Under the pieces are notes generated by a model. It saw only the letters and a list, made by a program, of their open reading frames with translations, did not search any database and had not been told where the DNA came from. A stretch of 23,534 nucleotides of DNA from Clostridium sp. CAG:451. GTDB taxonomy: Bacteria > Bacillota_I > Bacilli_A > RF39 > UBA660. The stretch covers positions 1 through 23,534 of the forward strand of contig FR901071.1 in the NCBI GenBank assembly GCA_000438295.1, written 5' to 3'. Position numbers and translations under genes: made by a program. Below, in pieces: positions 6,806 to 13,284 of this stretch (position 1 is its first letter; the number at the start of each line of letters is the position of its first letter).

Positions 6806-7198
6806 CTATACCTTTTTAAATTCTTTTATTTTTCTCTTATCATTAGTAGTCTTTGTATAATCTAGCCACTCATTACTAGGTCCACAAGATAATGAATCAG
6901 TTAATACTTTTACTCTATCTTTATTATGAAGAATATAATCTATATTAACTTTCTTATCATTTACAAAAGCTCCTATCATAGTATTTCCTATATCAGTATG
7001 AATCTTATAAGCAAAATCAATTACTGATGAATCTTTAGGTAGCTCTATCACTTCTCCTTTAGTAGTATAAACATATATCTTAGATGAAAATAATTCTTGT
7101 TTTACTTGAAGAACAAAGTCTTTATTATCATTAAATACTTTATTTATATCTACAAGAGAATTAAAAAATTGATATTTACTTTTTAAATCCTTTTGCAT
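6806..7198 (-). CDS. RelA/SpoT homologue, C-terminal fragment (TGS domain)
   Basis: 130-residue frame holding the TGS domain of a long RelA/SpoT protein: IYVYTTKGEVIELPKDSSV, then DFAYKIHTDIG and VLTD (about 40-105), ending in a GPSNEWLDYTKT segment typical of the region just after TGS. It begins inside the end of the 5' fragment (7183-8244), in another frame. Reading this frame upstream of its ATG gives YWNINKGRARDE, which continues the RelA alignment exactly, so the two frames were one gene. An AAAGGAAG lies about 13-16 bases before the ATG, so restart is conceivable. No helical, zinc-finger or ACT domain follows; the whole protein would be about 480 residues instead of the usual 730. Confidence 0.8.
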   Translation of the reverse strand: MQKDLKSKYQFFNSLVDINKVFNDNKDFVLQVKQELFSSKIYVYTTKGEVIELPKDSSVIDFAYKIHTDIGNTMIGAFVNDKKVNIDYILHNKDRVKVLTDSLSCGPSNEWLDYTKTTNDKRKIKEFKKV

Positions 7199-8244
7199 CT
7201 CATCTCTTGCTCTTCCTTTATTAATATTCCAATAGCAGTAAGTCCAAATGATGCAATCTTATCCATTTCAAAAGTTCTTATTTGTGTTTGAACAAGTCTA
7301 TCATCTAAACCAAAGACTGTAGTATGTAATGACTGATATCTATTAGTCTTAGGATTAGATATATAATCTTTAAATTTATTATTAATCGGATGATATTTAG
7401 AATGAACTAATCCTAAAGTATAATAACAATTAGCAATATCATCTACCATTACCTTTAATGCTAATAAATCATGTATATCAGACACTTTATGACCTTGTTC
7501 TAATCTTTTATAAATGCCATAGATATTTTTAGTTCTAACTTTTATCTCATGTGGTATTCCTTTATTAGTTAATAATTCATTAATAGTTGCTAACATCTCT
7601 TCTAGACAATACGAACTATCACTTTCTACTTTAAGTTTTGTCTCTTCTATTCTTTTATATTTATCAGGATAAAGATATTTTAAAGACAAATCTTCTAATT
7701 CTGACTTTAATCTATATGCTCCAATACAGTATGCTAAAGGTACAAATATATCCATAGTCTCCATAGAATTTTCTTTTTGTTTAAATTCACTTTTAAATTC
7801 TAGTGTTCGCATATTATGAAGTCTATCTGCTAGTTTTATAATAATTATTCTAACGTCTTCTGTTATACCAGTTATTATTTTTCTAGTATTAGCAAGATTT
7901 TGATCTTGTTTAGTAGAAAAATTTAATTTACTTATCTTAGTTACACCATCTACTAGTTTTGCTACATCTTGATTAAATAGTCTTTCTATTTCTTCCTTCG
8001 TTACATTAGTATCTTCTAAAGTATCATGTAAAAGTCCAGCACACAAAGTATCTCTATCAGCATGCATCTCTGCTAGTATATAAGCAACATTTAAAGGATG
8101 AGTTATATATGGTTCACCACTTTGTCTTATTTGTCCATCATGTAGGTAACTAGCAAAGTCATAAGTTTTTTTGACGTAGTCCACTTCTTCATTATTATAT
8201 TCTTTAACAACATTTAATAAATCATCAATTGTAAGCATCTTCAT
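7183..8244 (-). CDS. rel: RelA/SpoT homologue, 5' part: ppGpp hydrolase HD plus degenerate synthetase
   Basis: 353 residues with the HD hydrolase first: ITHP (His49), LLHDTLEDT (His73, Asp74, Glu77, Asp78) and KLADRLHN (Asp140), the complete metal and catalytic set. The synthetase domain follows (about 230-335) with DYISNPKTNRYQSLHTT and QIRT. Two key positions differ from active synthetases: the Glu of ExQIRT is Gln319, and the Ser of the IYSI segment is Gly (IYGI). These changes suggest loss of ppGpp synthesis with hydrolysis kept, i.e. SpoT-like action. After Ala337 (near base 7234) one base is missing relative to the family and the frame runs into 15 foreign codons. The second ATG (8238) is better spaced from AGGT than the first. 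A terminator lies directly upstream at 8255-8283. Confidence 0.85.
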   Translation of the reverse strand: MKMLTIDDLLNVVKEYNNEEVDYVKKTYDFASYLHDGQIRQSGEPYITHPLNVAYILAEMHADRDTLCAGLLHDTLEDTNVTKEEIERLFNQDVAKLVDGVTKISKLNFSTKQDQNLANTRKIITGITEDVRIIIIKLADRLHNMRTLEFKSEFKQKENSMETMDIFVPLAYCIGAYRLKSELEDLSLKYLYPDKYKRIEETKLKVESDSSYCLEEMLATINELLTNKGIPHEIKVRTKNIYGIYKRLEQGHKVSDIHDLLALKVMVDDIANCYYTLGLVHSKYHPINNKFKDYISNPKTNRYQSLHTTVFGLDDRLVQTQIRTFEMDKIASFGLTAIGILIKEEQEMRCKRI

Positions 8245-8254
8245 ACCTACAAAT

Positions 8255-8283
8255 CAAAAAATCACCAAGTTTTTCCTTAGTGA
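8255..8283 (-). terminator. Strong intrinsic terminator between the 30-codon gene and rel
   Basis: Minus strand TCACTAAG-GAAAAA-CTTGGTGA followed by TTTTTT; 8 bp with one G-U pair. It sits 3 bases after the 30-codon frame and 11 bases before the first ATG of rel, so it either ends the peptide gene or works as an attenuator for rel. Confidence 0.85.
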
Positions 8284-8285
8284 CA

Positions 8286-8378
8286 TTATTTATATCTTAA
8301 AGAGCAGCATACGAAAGAAGTATTAGAGAATACTGTTTTTTTAAGCTTTTTTAAATAGTTTAGACAATTCTTTTTCAT
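8286..8378 (-). CDS. 30-residue basic peptide upstream of rel
   Basis: Unrecognised. The frame starts after GAGGAG placed 5 bases before the ATG and ends 3 bases before a strong terminator. The peptide begins MKKNCLNYLKKLKKTVFSNT and has an amphipathic Lys/Leu-rich first half plus three Cys in all. It could be a leader peptide for an attenuator in front of rel, or an independent small protein. The right end of the decayed IS element lies about 30 bases before its start codon, so its original promoter may have been cut off. Support comes only from the ribosome site and terminator. Confidence 0.45.
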   Translation of the reverse strand: MKKNCLNYLKKLKKTVFSNTSFVCCSLRYK

Positions 8379-8419
8379 AGTTACTCCTCGATATTGATAC
8401 TAATATAGTGTCAACTACC

Positions 8420-8557
8420 CATCACCTAAAGGTAATGGGCTTGTAACTGCCCAGTCGTATTAACGGCTTACGCCTCCGACCTTTAATTCATATAGATGTT
8501 GCTATCTAAAGTGGCGTTACATCAAAGGGTGGTTGACGGCACCCTTTGTAACAAAGT
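8420..8557 (-). ncRNA. Candidate omega/reRNA region at the right end of the TnpB remnant
   Basis: The stretch after the TnpB stop is GC-richer, contains complementary pieces (GGGTGCCGTCAACCACCC; GGAGGCGTAAGCCGTT; GGGCAGTTACAAGCCC) and ends at the terminal hairpin, where TnpB guide RNAs end in known IS605 elements. The guide part would be the flanking sequence just before the 30-codon gene. The RNA fold looks preserved although the protein is broken. Expression is unproven. Confidence 0.4.
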
Positions 8558-9071
8558 TTACTCTGTTACAACTGTATTAGGTACTTGGCTATCTGCAAGA
8601 TAGTTTATTCCCATACGATACAGATTCATAGCTCAAATGCGGTCATCATTGGACTTATAACCACAGTTTTTACAAGTAAACAAATGTATCTTCTTGTTAC
8701 AGTTAGTCTTTTCAGTATGTCCACAAATAGGACAACACTGGCTTGCATAATGAGGGTCTACCTTAATTACAGAAGACTGATTCTGCTTAGACTTGTAAAT
8801 TAGTTTCTGTTCTAAATCATAAAACGACCACGATACAGAAACATAACGTTCTTTGGTTTTGACACGCTCTGTAGCATTACGAATACCCGATAATTCTTTC
8901 AATACAAAGAGAGTGTGGTTTGAGTTATTATTGACAAGTGCCTTTGACACCTGATGGTTAACATCCTACATCCAACGGTTTTCTCTTTGACCAATAGCTT
9001 TTCCACTAACAAATCCAGACTTGTGATTACTGTCATAGGTTGCCAACGAAATTAATACCTCTATCAAAATT
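8558..9071 (-). pseudogene. tnpB: TnpB (IS605 OrfB) pseudogene, C-terminal two-fifths
   Basis: RNA-guided nuclease remnant. Readable parts in order: FDRGINFV (RuvC-I Asp), a one-base insertion, ATYDSNHK...GKAIGQRENRWM, an in-frame TAG at 8968-8966 where relatives have a codon, DVNHQVSKALV, LKELSGIR (RuvC-II Glu), the zinc ribbon CPICG...CKNCG, NDDRI, an in-frame TGA at 8635-8633 in place of Gly, then AMNLYRMGINYL. The RuvC-III Asp is present. The N-terminal half is missing. Two stops and a frameshift make it non-functional as a protein; only the stretch 8633-8950 is open. Confidence 0.85.
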
Positions 9072-9306
9072 GTAAAGCAAGAAACAACGTATTATTTATG
9101 ACGCAAATATGGATTGCTTCTGTCTAAACAGTATTGAAAGAATAAGATATTTTGATCAGACGGATATTTTGCTTGTAGCATTGGAGAAGTATCGTCAGCT
9201 ACCATACAAAAATATATTGAGAGTCAGGGTTAATGACTAAAGATTTACAAGACTCCTCACACCACCTGAAGGTAGTGGGTTTTCGCCCATGACAAAAGAA
9301 AGGGTT

Positions 9307-9555
9307 TTATTTATGAATATTTATGAATTTCAATGACTTATCAATGATATTATAATATTCTGCTTCATCTTTTGACTTTAGTTTGTTCAAATACGTTGAT
9401 AAATTACACAGTTTTTCTTTTAACATAGTAATAGTATTATCAAAGCCATAATAATATAAAGATATTTTATATAAATTTCTAGTATCATCTATTATATTTT
9501 TTCTTTTAGATATAATTTTTTCAATATCTTTATTTAAAATCTCTTCATGAAACAT
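9307..9555 (-). pseudogene. C-terminal piece of the nucleotidyltransferase-like gene
   Basis: 82-codon helical, Lys-rich frame that lies exactly in the same frame as the gene at 9565-10005 and follows its TAA after three codons (F-V-D). Its ATG has no ribosome site. Joined, the two would give about 232 residues: an N-terminal nucleotidyltransferase fold and a C-terminal helical domain, the usual make-up of such proteins. Most likely the downstream half of a gene cut by a nonsense codon; independent translation is less likely. Confidence 0.6.
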
Positions 9556-9564
9556 ATCTACAAA

Positions 9565-10005
9565 TTATTTAAATTTATATAAGAATATATACTGCGGTTT
9601 CTTTGCATAAAACTTTAACCCATTCTTTGTCTCATAGAAAGAAAGCTGATTCATTATAGTTTCGTCTATCTCATCATTTGAATCTACAAAATTATAAGTT
9701 CTTTGTTCGTCTGAAATCTCATAAAATCTTTTTACCTCATCAGAGGTTAAATCAAATTTATAAGGCCTAATTGGTCTATAACAAATATCAACATCACCTT
9801 TTGGTGCTCTAACAAAATCATTAAAGAGTCTACTTAATTCTAAGGAAACATCTCTATTATCGATTTTTATCACATTTGCTAATATATTAGATAAAACAGA
9901 ACCATTTAAAATCCAACTAATTTGATTATTATTAAATTGAGGAATTTCTATTAATAATCTTTTATATAAATTTTCACAAACATTTGAAATATACTCTTTA
10001 TCCAT
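9565..10005 (-). CDS. Nucleotidyltransferase-fold protein, interrupted by in-frame TAA
   Basis: 146 residues. The segment ILNGSVLSNIL (about 32-42) followed by PKGDVDICYRP (about 68-78) is the GS helix and DxD signature of the nucleotidyltransferase fold (as in AbiEii-like or antitoxin-type members); the final segment KPQYIFLYKFK is the strand that normally runs on into the helical half. The frame stops there with TAA and continues after it as the 82-codon piece at 9307-9555. A GGGGGAC ribosome site lies before the ATG, 16 bases after trpS, so transcription should come from the trpS T-box promoter. Substrate unknown. The fold call is moderately sure. Confidence 0.6.
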   Translation of the reverse strand: MDKEYISNVCENLYKRLLIEIPQFNNNQISWILNGSVLSNILANVIKIDNRDVSLELSRLFNDFVRAPKGDVDICYRPIRPYKFDLTSDEVKRFYEISDEQRTYNFVDSNDEIDETIMNQLSFYETKNGLKFYAKKPQYIFLYKFK

Positions 10006-10021
10006 AAGTCCCCCATATATT

Positions 10022-11113
10022 TTATTTAGAATATTTTTCTTTAACTTCTTCTAGAAAAGATGAATCCGCAAAATAATTTATGCCCATAGCTTCTTTTACT
10101 TCTTTTAGAGTCTCACTTGCTTTTTCTCTTGCTTTTATAGTTCCTTCTTTTAAAACATTATAAACATATTCTGGATTCTTTGCTAACTCCTCTCTTCTTT
10201 CTCTTATTGGTTTTAACTCTTCTTGTAAGATATCATTTAAGAATCTTTTTATCTTCATATCACCTAGTCCACCTTTTCTATAGTGTTCTTTCAACTCTTC
10301 TAGATTATTATATTCTGGTAAATATTTAGAAAATGAATCTTCTTTACAGAATGTATCTAGATAAGTAAATACAACATTACCTTCTACTTTTCCCGGATCT
10401 TCTATTTTTATATGATTAGGATCAGTATACATTGAAAATACTTTTCTTTTTATTTCCTCAGGGCTATCTTTTAGATAAATACAGTTACCTAGTGACTTAC
10501 TCATCTTAGCATTACCATCTATCCCTACTAATCTTTTTTCATTTTCATTAGAAGGAAGCATTGCTGTTGGTTCTAATAAAACTTCACCATAAATAGAGTT
10601 AAACTTTCTAACTATTTCTCTTGCTTGTTCAATCATTGGTAATTGATCATCTCCTACTGGAATAACTGTCGCTTTGAAAGCAGTTATATCAGCAGTTTGA
10701 CTAACTGGATAAGTAAAAAATCCTGCAGGAATACTTTCTTCAAATCCTCTTAGTTTAATTTCTTCTTTTACAGTTGGATTACGATGAAGTCTTGCTACTG
10801 TTACAAGATTCATATAGTAGAAAGTAAGCTCAGTAAGTTCCGGTACTTCTGACTGAATAAAATAATTTACTTTTTCTGGATTTATTCCACATGCTAAGTT
10901 ATCTAAGGCTACTTCAAAGATGTTATCTCTTACTTTCTTTGGATTATCAAAGTTATCTGTTAAAGCTTGGGCATCTGCTGCAAACAAATACATCTCATCA
11001 TAATCGCCTTCATTTTGAATTTTTACTCTACTTTTTAATGATCCAACATAGTGACCTATATGTAAAGGTCCAGTTGGTCTTTCACCTGTTAATACTATTT
11101 TTTTCTTTTCCAT
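10022..11113 (-). CDS. trpS: Tryptophan--tRNA ligase
   Basis: Charges tRNA-Trp with tryptophan using ATP in the cytoplasm. The 363-residue class I synthetase shows the HIGH motif (PLHIGH, residues 16-21) and the KMSKS motif (203-207), with TGERPTGPLHIGH, the TrpRS-typical GDDQ (154-157) and AARL-like VARLHRNPT segment between. Length is slightly above Bacillus TrpRS (about 330). The ribosome site is AAGAGG before the ATG. It is preceded by a complete T-box leader with a UGG specifier and a consensus promoter, so expression rises when tRNA-Trp is uncharged. The nucleotidyltransferase-like gene follows by 16 bases. Confidence 0.97.
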   Translation of the reverse strand: MEKKKIVLTGERPTGPLHIGHYVGSLKSRVKIQNEGDYDEMYLFAADAQALTDNFDNPKKVRDNIFEVALDNLACGINPEKVNYFIQSEVPELTELTFYYMNLVTVARLHRNPTVKEEIKLRGFEESIPAGFFTYPVSQTADITAFKATVIPVGDDQLPMIEQAREIVRKFNSIYGEVLLEPTAMLPSNENEKRLVGIDGNAKMSKSLGNCIYLKDSPEEIKRKVFSMYTDPNHIKIEDPGKVEGNVVFTYLDTFCKEDSFSKYLPEYNNLEELKEHYRKGGLGDMKIKRFLNDILQEELKPIRERREELAKNPEYVYNVLKEGTIKAREKASETLKEVKEAMGINYFADSSFLEEVKEKYSK

Positions 11114-11130
11114 ATTTTAACCTCTTTTCC

Positions 11131-11340
11131 AAAAATAAAAATCCCATCCATTATAGGATAAGATTTAATACTTATTATGCCACCTAATAATAATTTCATA
11201 TACCACCATATATGATTCTTTGTTAACGAAGGAATACTCCGTACTAGCCTACTACTATTTCGGTAGTCTCTCAATCAGTCCATTCAGTATAGTTAATCTA
11301 TAGTTTCACACCAACAACTACTCTCTTAAAGATTAAATTA
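11131..11340 (-). promoter_or_regulatory. T-box leader for tryptophan, controlling trpS
   Basis: Minus-strand leader between promoter and trpS. Stem I begins near 11330 with AGAGAGTAG. The specifier UGG (11282-11280) sits in GAATGGACTGA and reads Trp. The antiterminator bulge is in AGGTGGCATAAT, where UGGC (11182-11179) can pair with the GCCA end of tRNA-Trp, whose discriminator is G. The terminator (11131-11164) is AUCUUAUCC/GGAUGGGAU followed by U5AU5. Specifier, bulge base and gene agree, which makes the assignment firm. Confidence 0.92.
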
Positions 11341-11374
11341 TACTTACTCTTCTGTTTCACCGATTTATGACTTG

Positions 11375-11403
11375 ATTATAGTATTATTAATTATATTTGT
11401 CAA
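11375..11403 (-). promoter_or_regulatory. Consensus promoter of the trpS T-box operon
   Basis: Minus strand TTGACA (11403-11398), 17-base spacer, TATAAT (11380-11375): both hexamers perfect for the housekeeping sigma factor. Confidence 0.92.
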
Positions 11404-11439
11404 CCACCATGCACTAAAGTCTTTTTCCGACATTAAAGA

Positions 11440-11721
11440 CTAATTATTAGTGTCATCAAATACTGACAATAAAGAAAAGAAAATATTAATAAAGTCTGTT
11501 TTATATGATAAATCTATAGAAATAAGATTATACTTATCCGTAGTTTCTCTTAGAAAGACTCTAAAGTCTTTTAAATACACTCTATAGTTTTCTATACCTA
11601 ATTTAGTTAAATTATTATTAATAGTTTTTATATCTATCTTATAATTAAGCCAATAGCACTTTATATATATATCATCTAAACTGTTTTTTATCTCTTTTTT
11701 AATCAGAAAATTATTAATCAT
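11440..11721 (-). CDS. Hypothetical protein, weak support
   Basis: Open frame of 93 codons from the ATG at 11721 (a TTG four codons earlier would give 97). No ribosome site precedes either start, and no family is recognised. The composition is Lys/Asn/Ile-rich with a hydrophobic C-terminal stretch (FINIFFSLLSVF). It ends about 37 bases before the trpS promoter and is divergent from the gene at 11817. It could be a real small protein translated without a leader, or a decayed gene. Confidence 0.35.
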   Translation of the reverse strand: MINNFLIKKEIKNSLDDIYIKCYWLNYKIDIKTINNNLTKLGIENYRVYLKDFRVFLRETTDKYNLISIDLSYKTDFINIFFSLLSVFDDTNN

Positions 11722-11763
11722 ATGAACACACAAAATATTATGACATACTTTTTAATTATTTAA

Positions 11764-11792
11764 TTGAAATTTATTAAGTATATTATTATAAT
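11764..11792 (+). promoter_or_regulatory. Promoter of the 283-residue unknown gene
   Basis: TTGAAA (11764-11769), 17-base spacer, TATAAT (11787-11792); start codon 24 bases downstream. Confidence 0.75.
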
Positions 11793-11816
11793 AATCATTA
11801 AAAGTGAGTGGGTATT

Positions 11817-12665
11817 ATGAAATCATTAACATATTTTGAACAACTGGAAAAAATTATTTATAAGTCTATTTTAAAAAATAATAAAGAGATGTTGATATTT
11901 TTAAAAACAGAAGAAAAGAAGGAAATTGCTAAACTGTCTATTAATGAGTTAAATAATTTATTAGATCAGTTATTTAATTCTCATCAATTCTTACAAACAG
12001 AAAAAATTCCTACTGATACTTTAATCATTAATCAGTTTGAAAAAAATATTTGCTTGAAAAGGCTAATCAATATTATAATTGATAATATTTTATCTTATGA
12101 TCAATTGGAAATATGTTTTTCTTCTTTAGAAGAACATTATTTAGCAAAAGAAGGATTACTCGAAAATTCTATTCTTGATGATTGTATAGCCTTTAGAACT
12201 GATTATATAGAAAGAGTTATTGGAAGGATATTTGAAAACAAGGATATTCCTCATAATAAAAAGCAAAAAATAATTGGAGATTTGTTCTTTGTTTATAGTA
12301 ATTTAGAAGAAGATAAAGAAATACTACATAACACAGAAAGTTCTAATATTTTAGCTAAAAGATTTGATATGATTGACTATTTTTTCAATAATGAAGAAAA
12401 AAAAGAAATATATGTTAGTCTTTGCTTAGAAAATATGTTAACAAACATTGAAAGCAATACAAAAAACAGTAATAAAAATAACACTCTTGCTAATATTCAA
12501 GTAGAAAGTATGTTAGCACCATTATCTATAGACACTTTGATGGAGACTAAACAAATTTTTGATTATGACATATTTAACTGTAATATTAATATTAATAATC
12601 ACACTTATTATGAAGAAGTAGAAAAAGTTTTTAAAAAACTATTAGTTAATAATATCAATAAATGA
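11817..12665 (+). CDS. Hypothetical helical protein
   Basis: Not recognised. 282 residues from the ATG at 11817; a GTG three codons earlier is in frame, but the promoter's expected transcript start (about 11799) and the spacing from GAGTGGG make the ATG more natural. The sequence is charged, rich in Lys, Glu, Asn and Ile, and predicted helical throughout, without signal peptide or membrane segment. Features include an acidic Cys-containing segment (LEICFSSLEEHYLAKEG) in the middle and a looser Asn-rich C-terminal part. It has its own promoter and converges on ylbE, overlapping its 3' end by 24 bases. Possibly a lineage-specific cytoplasmic protein. Confidence 0.65.
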   Translation: MKSLTYFEQLEKIIYKSILKNNKEMLIFLKTEEKKEIAKLSINELNNLLDQLFNSHQFLQTEKIPTDTLIINQFEKNICLKRLINIIIDNILSYDQLEICFSSLEEHYLAKEGLLENSILDDCIAFRTDYIERVIGRIFENKDIPHNKKQKIIGDLFFVYSNLEEDKEILHNTESSNILAKRFDMIDYFFNNEEKKEIYVSLCLENMLTNIESNTKNSNKNNTLANIQVESMLAPLSIDTLMETKQIFDYDIFNCNININNHTYYEEVEKVFKKLLVNNINK

Positions 12666-12863
12666 TTGAGCAAAAGATAAGGTATCTTTAATCTTATCTA
12701 TTCTATCCTTAGTTGTTAGTTTATAAGCCATTTTCATCTCATCTTCCATTTGGTTTAAAAATGATGGATTTCTATTCAAGTATTTGTACCAGTAAGAGTT
12801 TTCTTGTAAATATTTATAAAGATAGGGATTACTCTTTATTCTTAATTTAGTTTCTATCTGCAT
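12642..12863 (-). CDS. ylbE: YlbE-like small protein
   Basis: 73 residues matching the YlbE pattern: an N-terminal segment with NPYLYKYLQENSYWYKYLNR, in which the paired Tyr/Trp before L-x-R-N-P is the family hallmark, then a helical tail with YKLTTKDRIDKIKDTL. Function unknown in Bacillus, where ylbD and ylbE are adjacent. Here the start codon overlaps the ylbD stop by one base (TAATG), giving translational coupling. The last 24 bases overlap the convergent gene at 11817-12665. Confidence 0.75.
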   Translation of the reverse strand: MQIETKLRIKSNPYLYKYLQENSYWYKYLNRNPSFLNQMEDEMKMAYKLTTKDRIDKIKDTLSFAQSFIDIIN

Positions 12864-13210
12864 TAGTCCTCATAATATTTATTAATAGGTCGTTCTTGAT
12901 AAGTATTTACAACTGGTTCATCCTTACTAGTTAAATCACTTAATAAACTAACCGCTTTTTCTAACCCATTAACCCCTCTTTGTAGAGTTTCTAAATCCAT
13001 ATTTTTAAAAATATTAACTATATCTTGAAAGTTTCCAGTCTTAGTGCTTTCTAATTGATTAGTAGAATTAAACTGATTCCAAACAGTAGAATCTTCTCCA
13101 TATATATCATATAATTCATATAAACTTTGCCAAGTACTTTTTCCTTTTAAAACACTATTAGCTAGTTCTGGTTTATCTTTAATAAAACTTTTAAAACTTT
13201 CTTTTGACAT
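12863..13210 (-). CDS. ylbD: YlbD-like putative spore-coat protein
   Basis: 115 residues from the ATG at 13210, which follows AGGTGA by 5 bases; a GTG three codons upstream overlaps that site and is less likely. The N-terminus has the YlbD pattern: FKSFIKDKPELANSVLKGK, then TWQSLYELYDIYGEDSTVW. Residues 70-100 form a helix with LETLQRGVNGLEKAVSLLSDL, and the tail ends in a Pro/Tyr-rich stretch. In Bacillus YlbD is a mother-cell-expressed coat protein. The coupled ylbE partner and the spoVID/ysxE pair elsewhere in the window support a spore-coat role. Confidence 0.75.
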   Translation of the reverse strand: MSKESFKSFIKDKPELANSVLKGKSTWQSLYELYDIYGEDSTVWNQFNSTNQLESTKTGNFQDIVNIFKNMDLETLQRGVNGLEKAVSLLSDLTSKDEPVVNTYQERPINKYYED

Positions 13211-13256
13211 ATTCTTCACCTAATAAATAGTATGCTAGAAAACTAGGTTATATAAC

Positions 13257-13284
13257 AGAAAAAGCGTCCTTGGACACTTTTTTT
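13257..13284 (-). terminator. Terminator of the parE-X-parC operon
   Basis: Minus strand AAAAAGTGTC-CAAG-GACGCTTTTT directly after the parC stop; GC-cored stem with A-tract and U-tract arms. Confidence 0.8.

Larger units (their letters stand above)
8410..9290 (-). mobile_element. Decayed IS200/IS605-type element
   Basis: Both ends carry the small imperfect hairpins typical of this group: CCCATCACCT-AA-AGGTAATGGG at 8418-8439 and CACCACCTGAAGGTAGTGGG around 9259-9279. The interior holds a TnpB pseudogene on the minus strand (8558-9071). No TnpA is present, and the TnpB N-terminal coding region is missing: between 9072 and 9255 there is unrelated sequence with open stretches on both strands. 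GC content of the ends is above the surroundings, consistent with a foreign origin. Confidence 0.7.

Noticed and set aside
8585..8803. Plus-strand frame of 72 codons
   Set aside because: Antisense to the TnpB zinc-ribbon region; no start signal.
10891..11187. Plus-strand frame of 98 codons over the trpS start and T-box
   Set aside because: Antisense to trpS and its leader; His/Leu/Tyr-rich artefact.
11808..11816. GTG start for the gene at 11817
   Set aside because: It overlaps the only ribosome-site-like sequence and leaves a very short leader after the promoter; the ATG three codons on is preferred.
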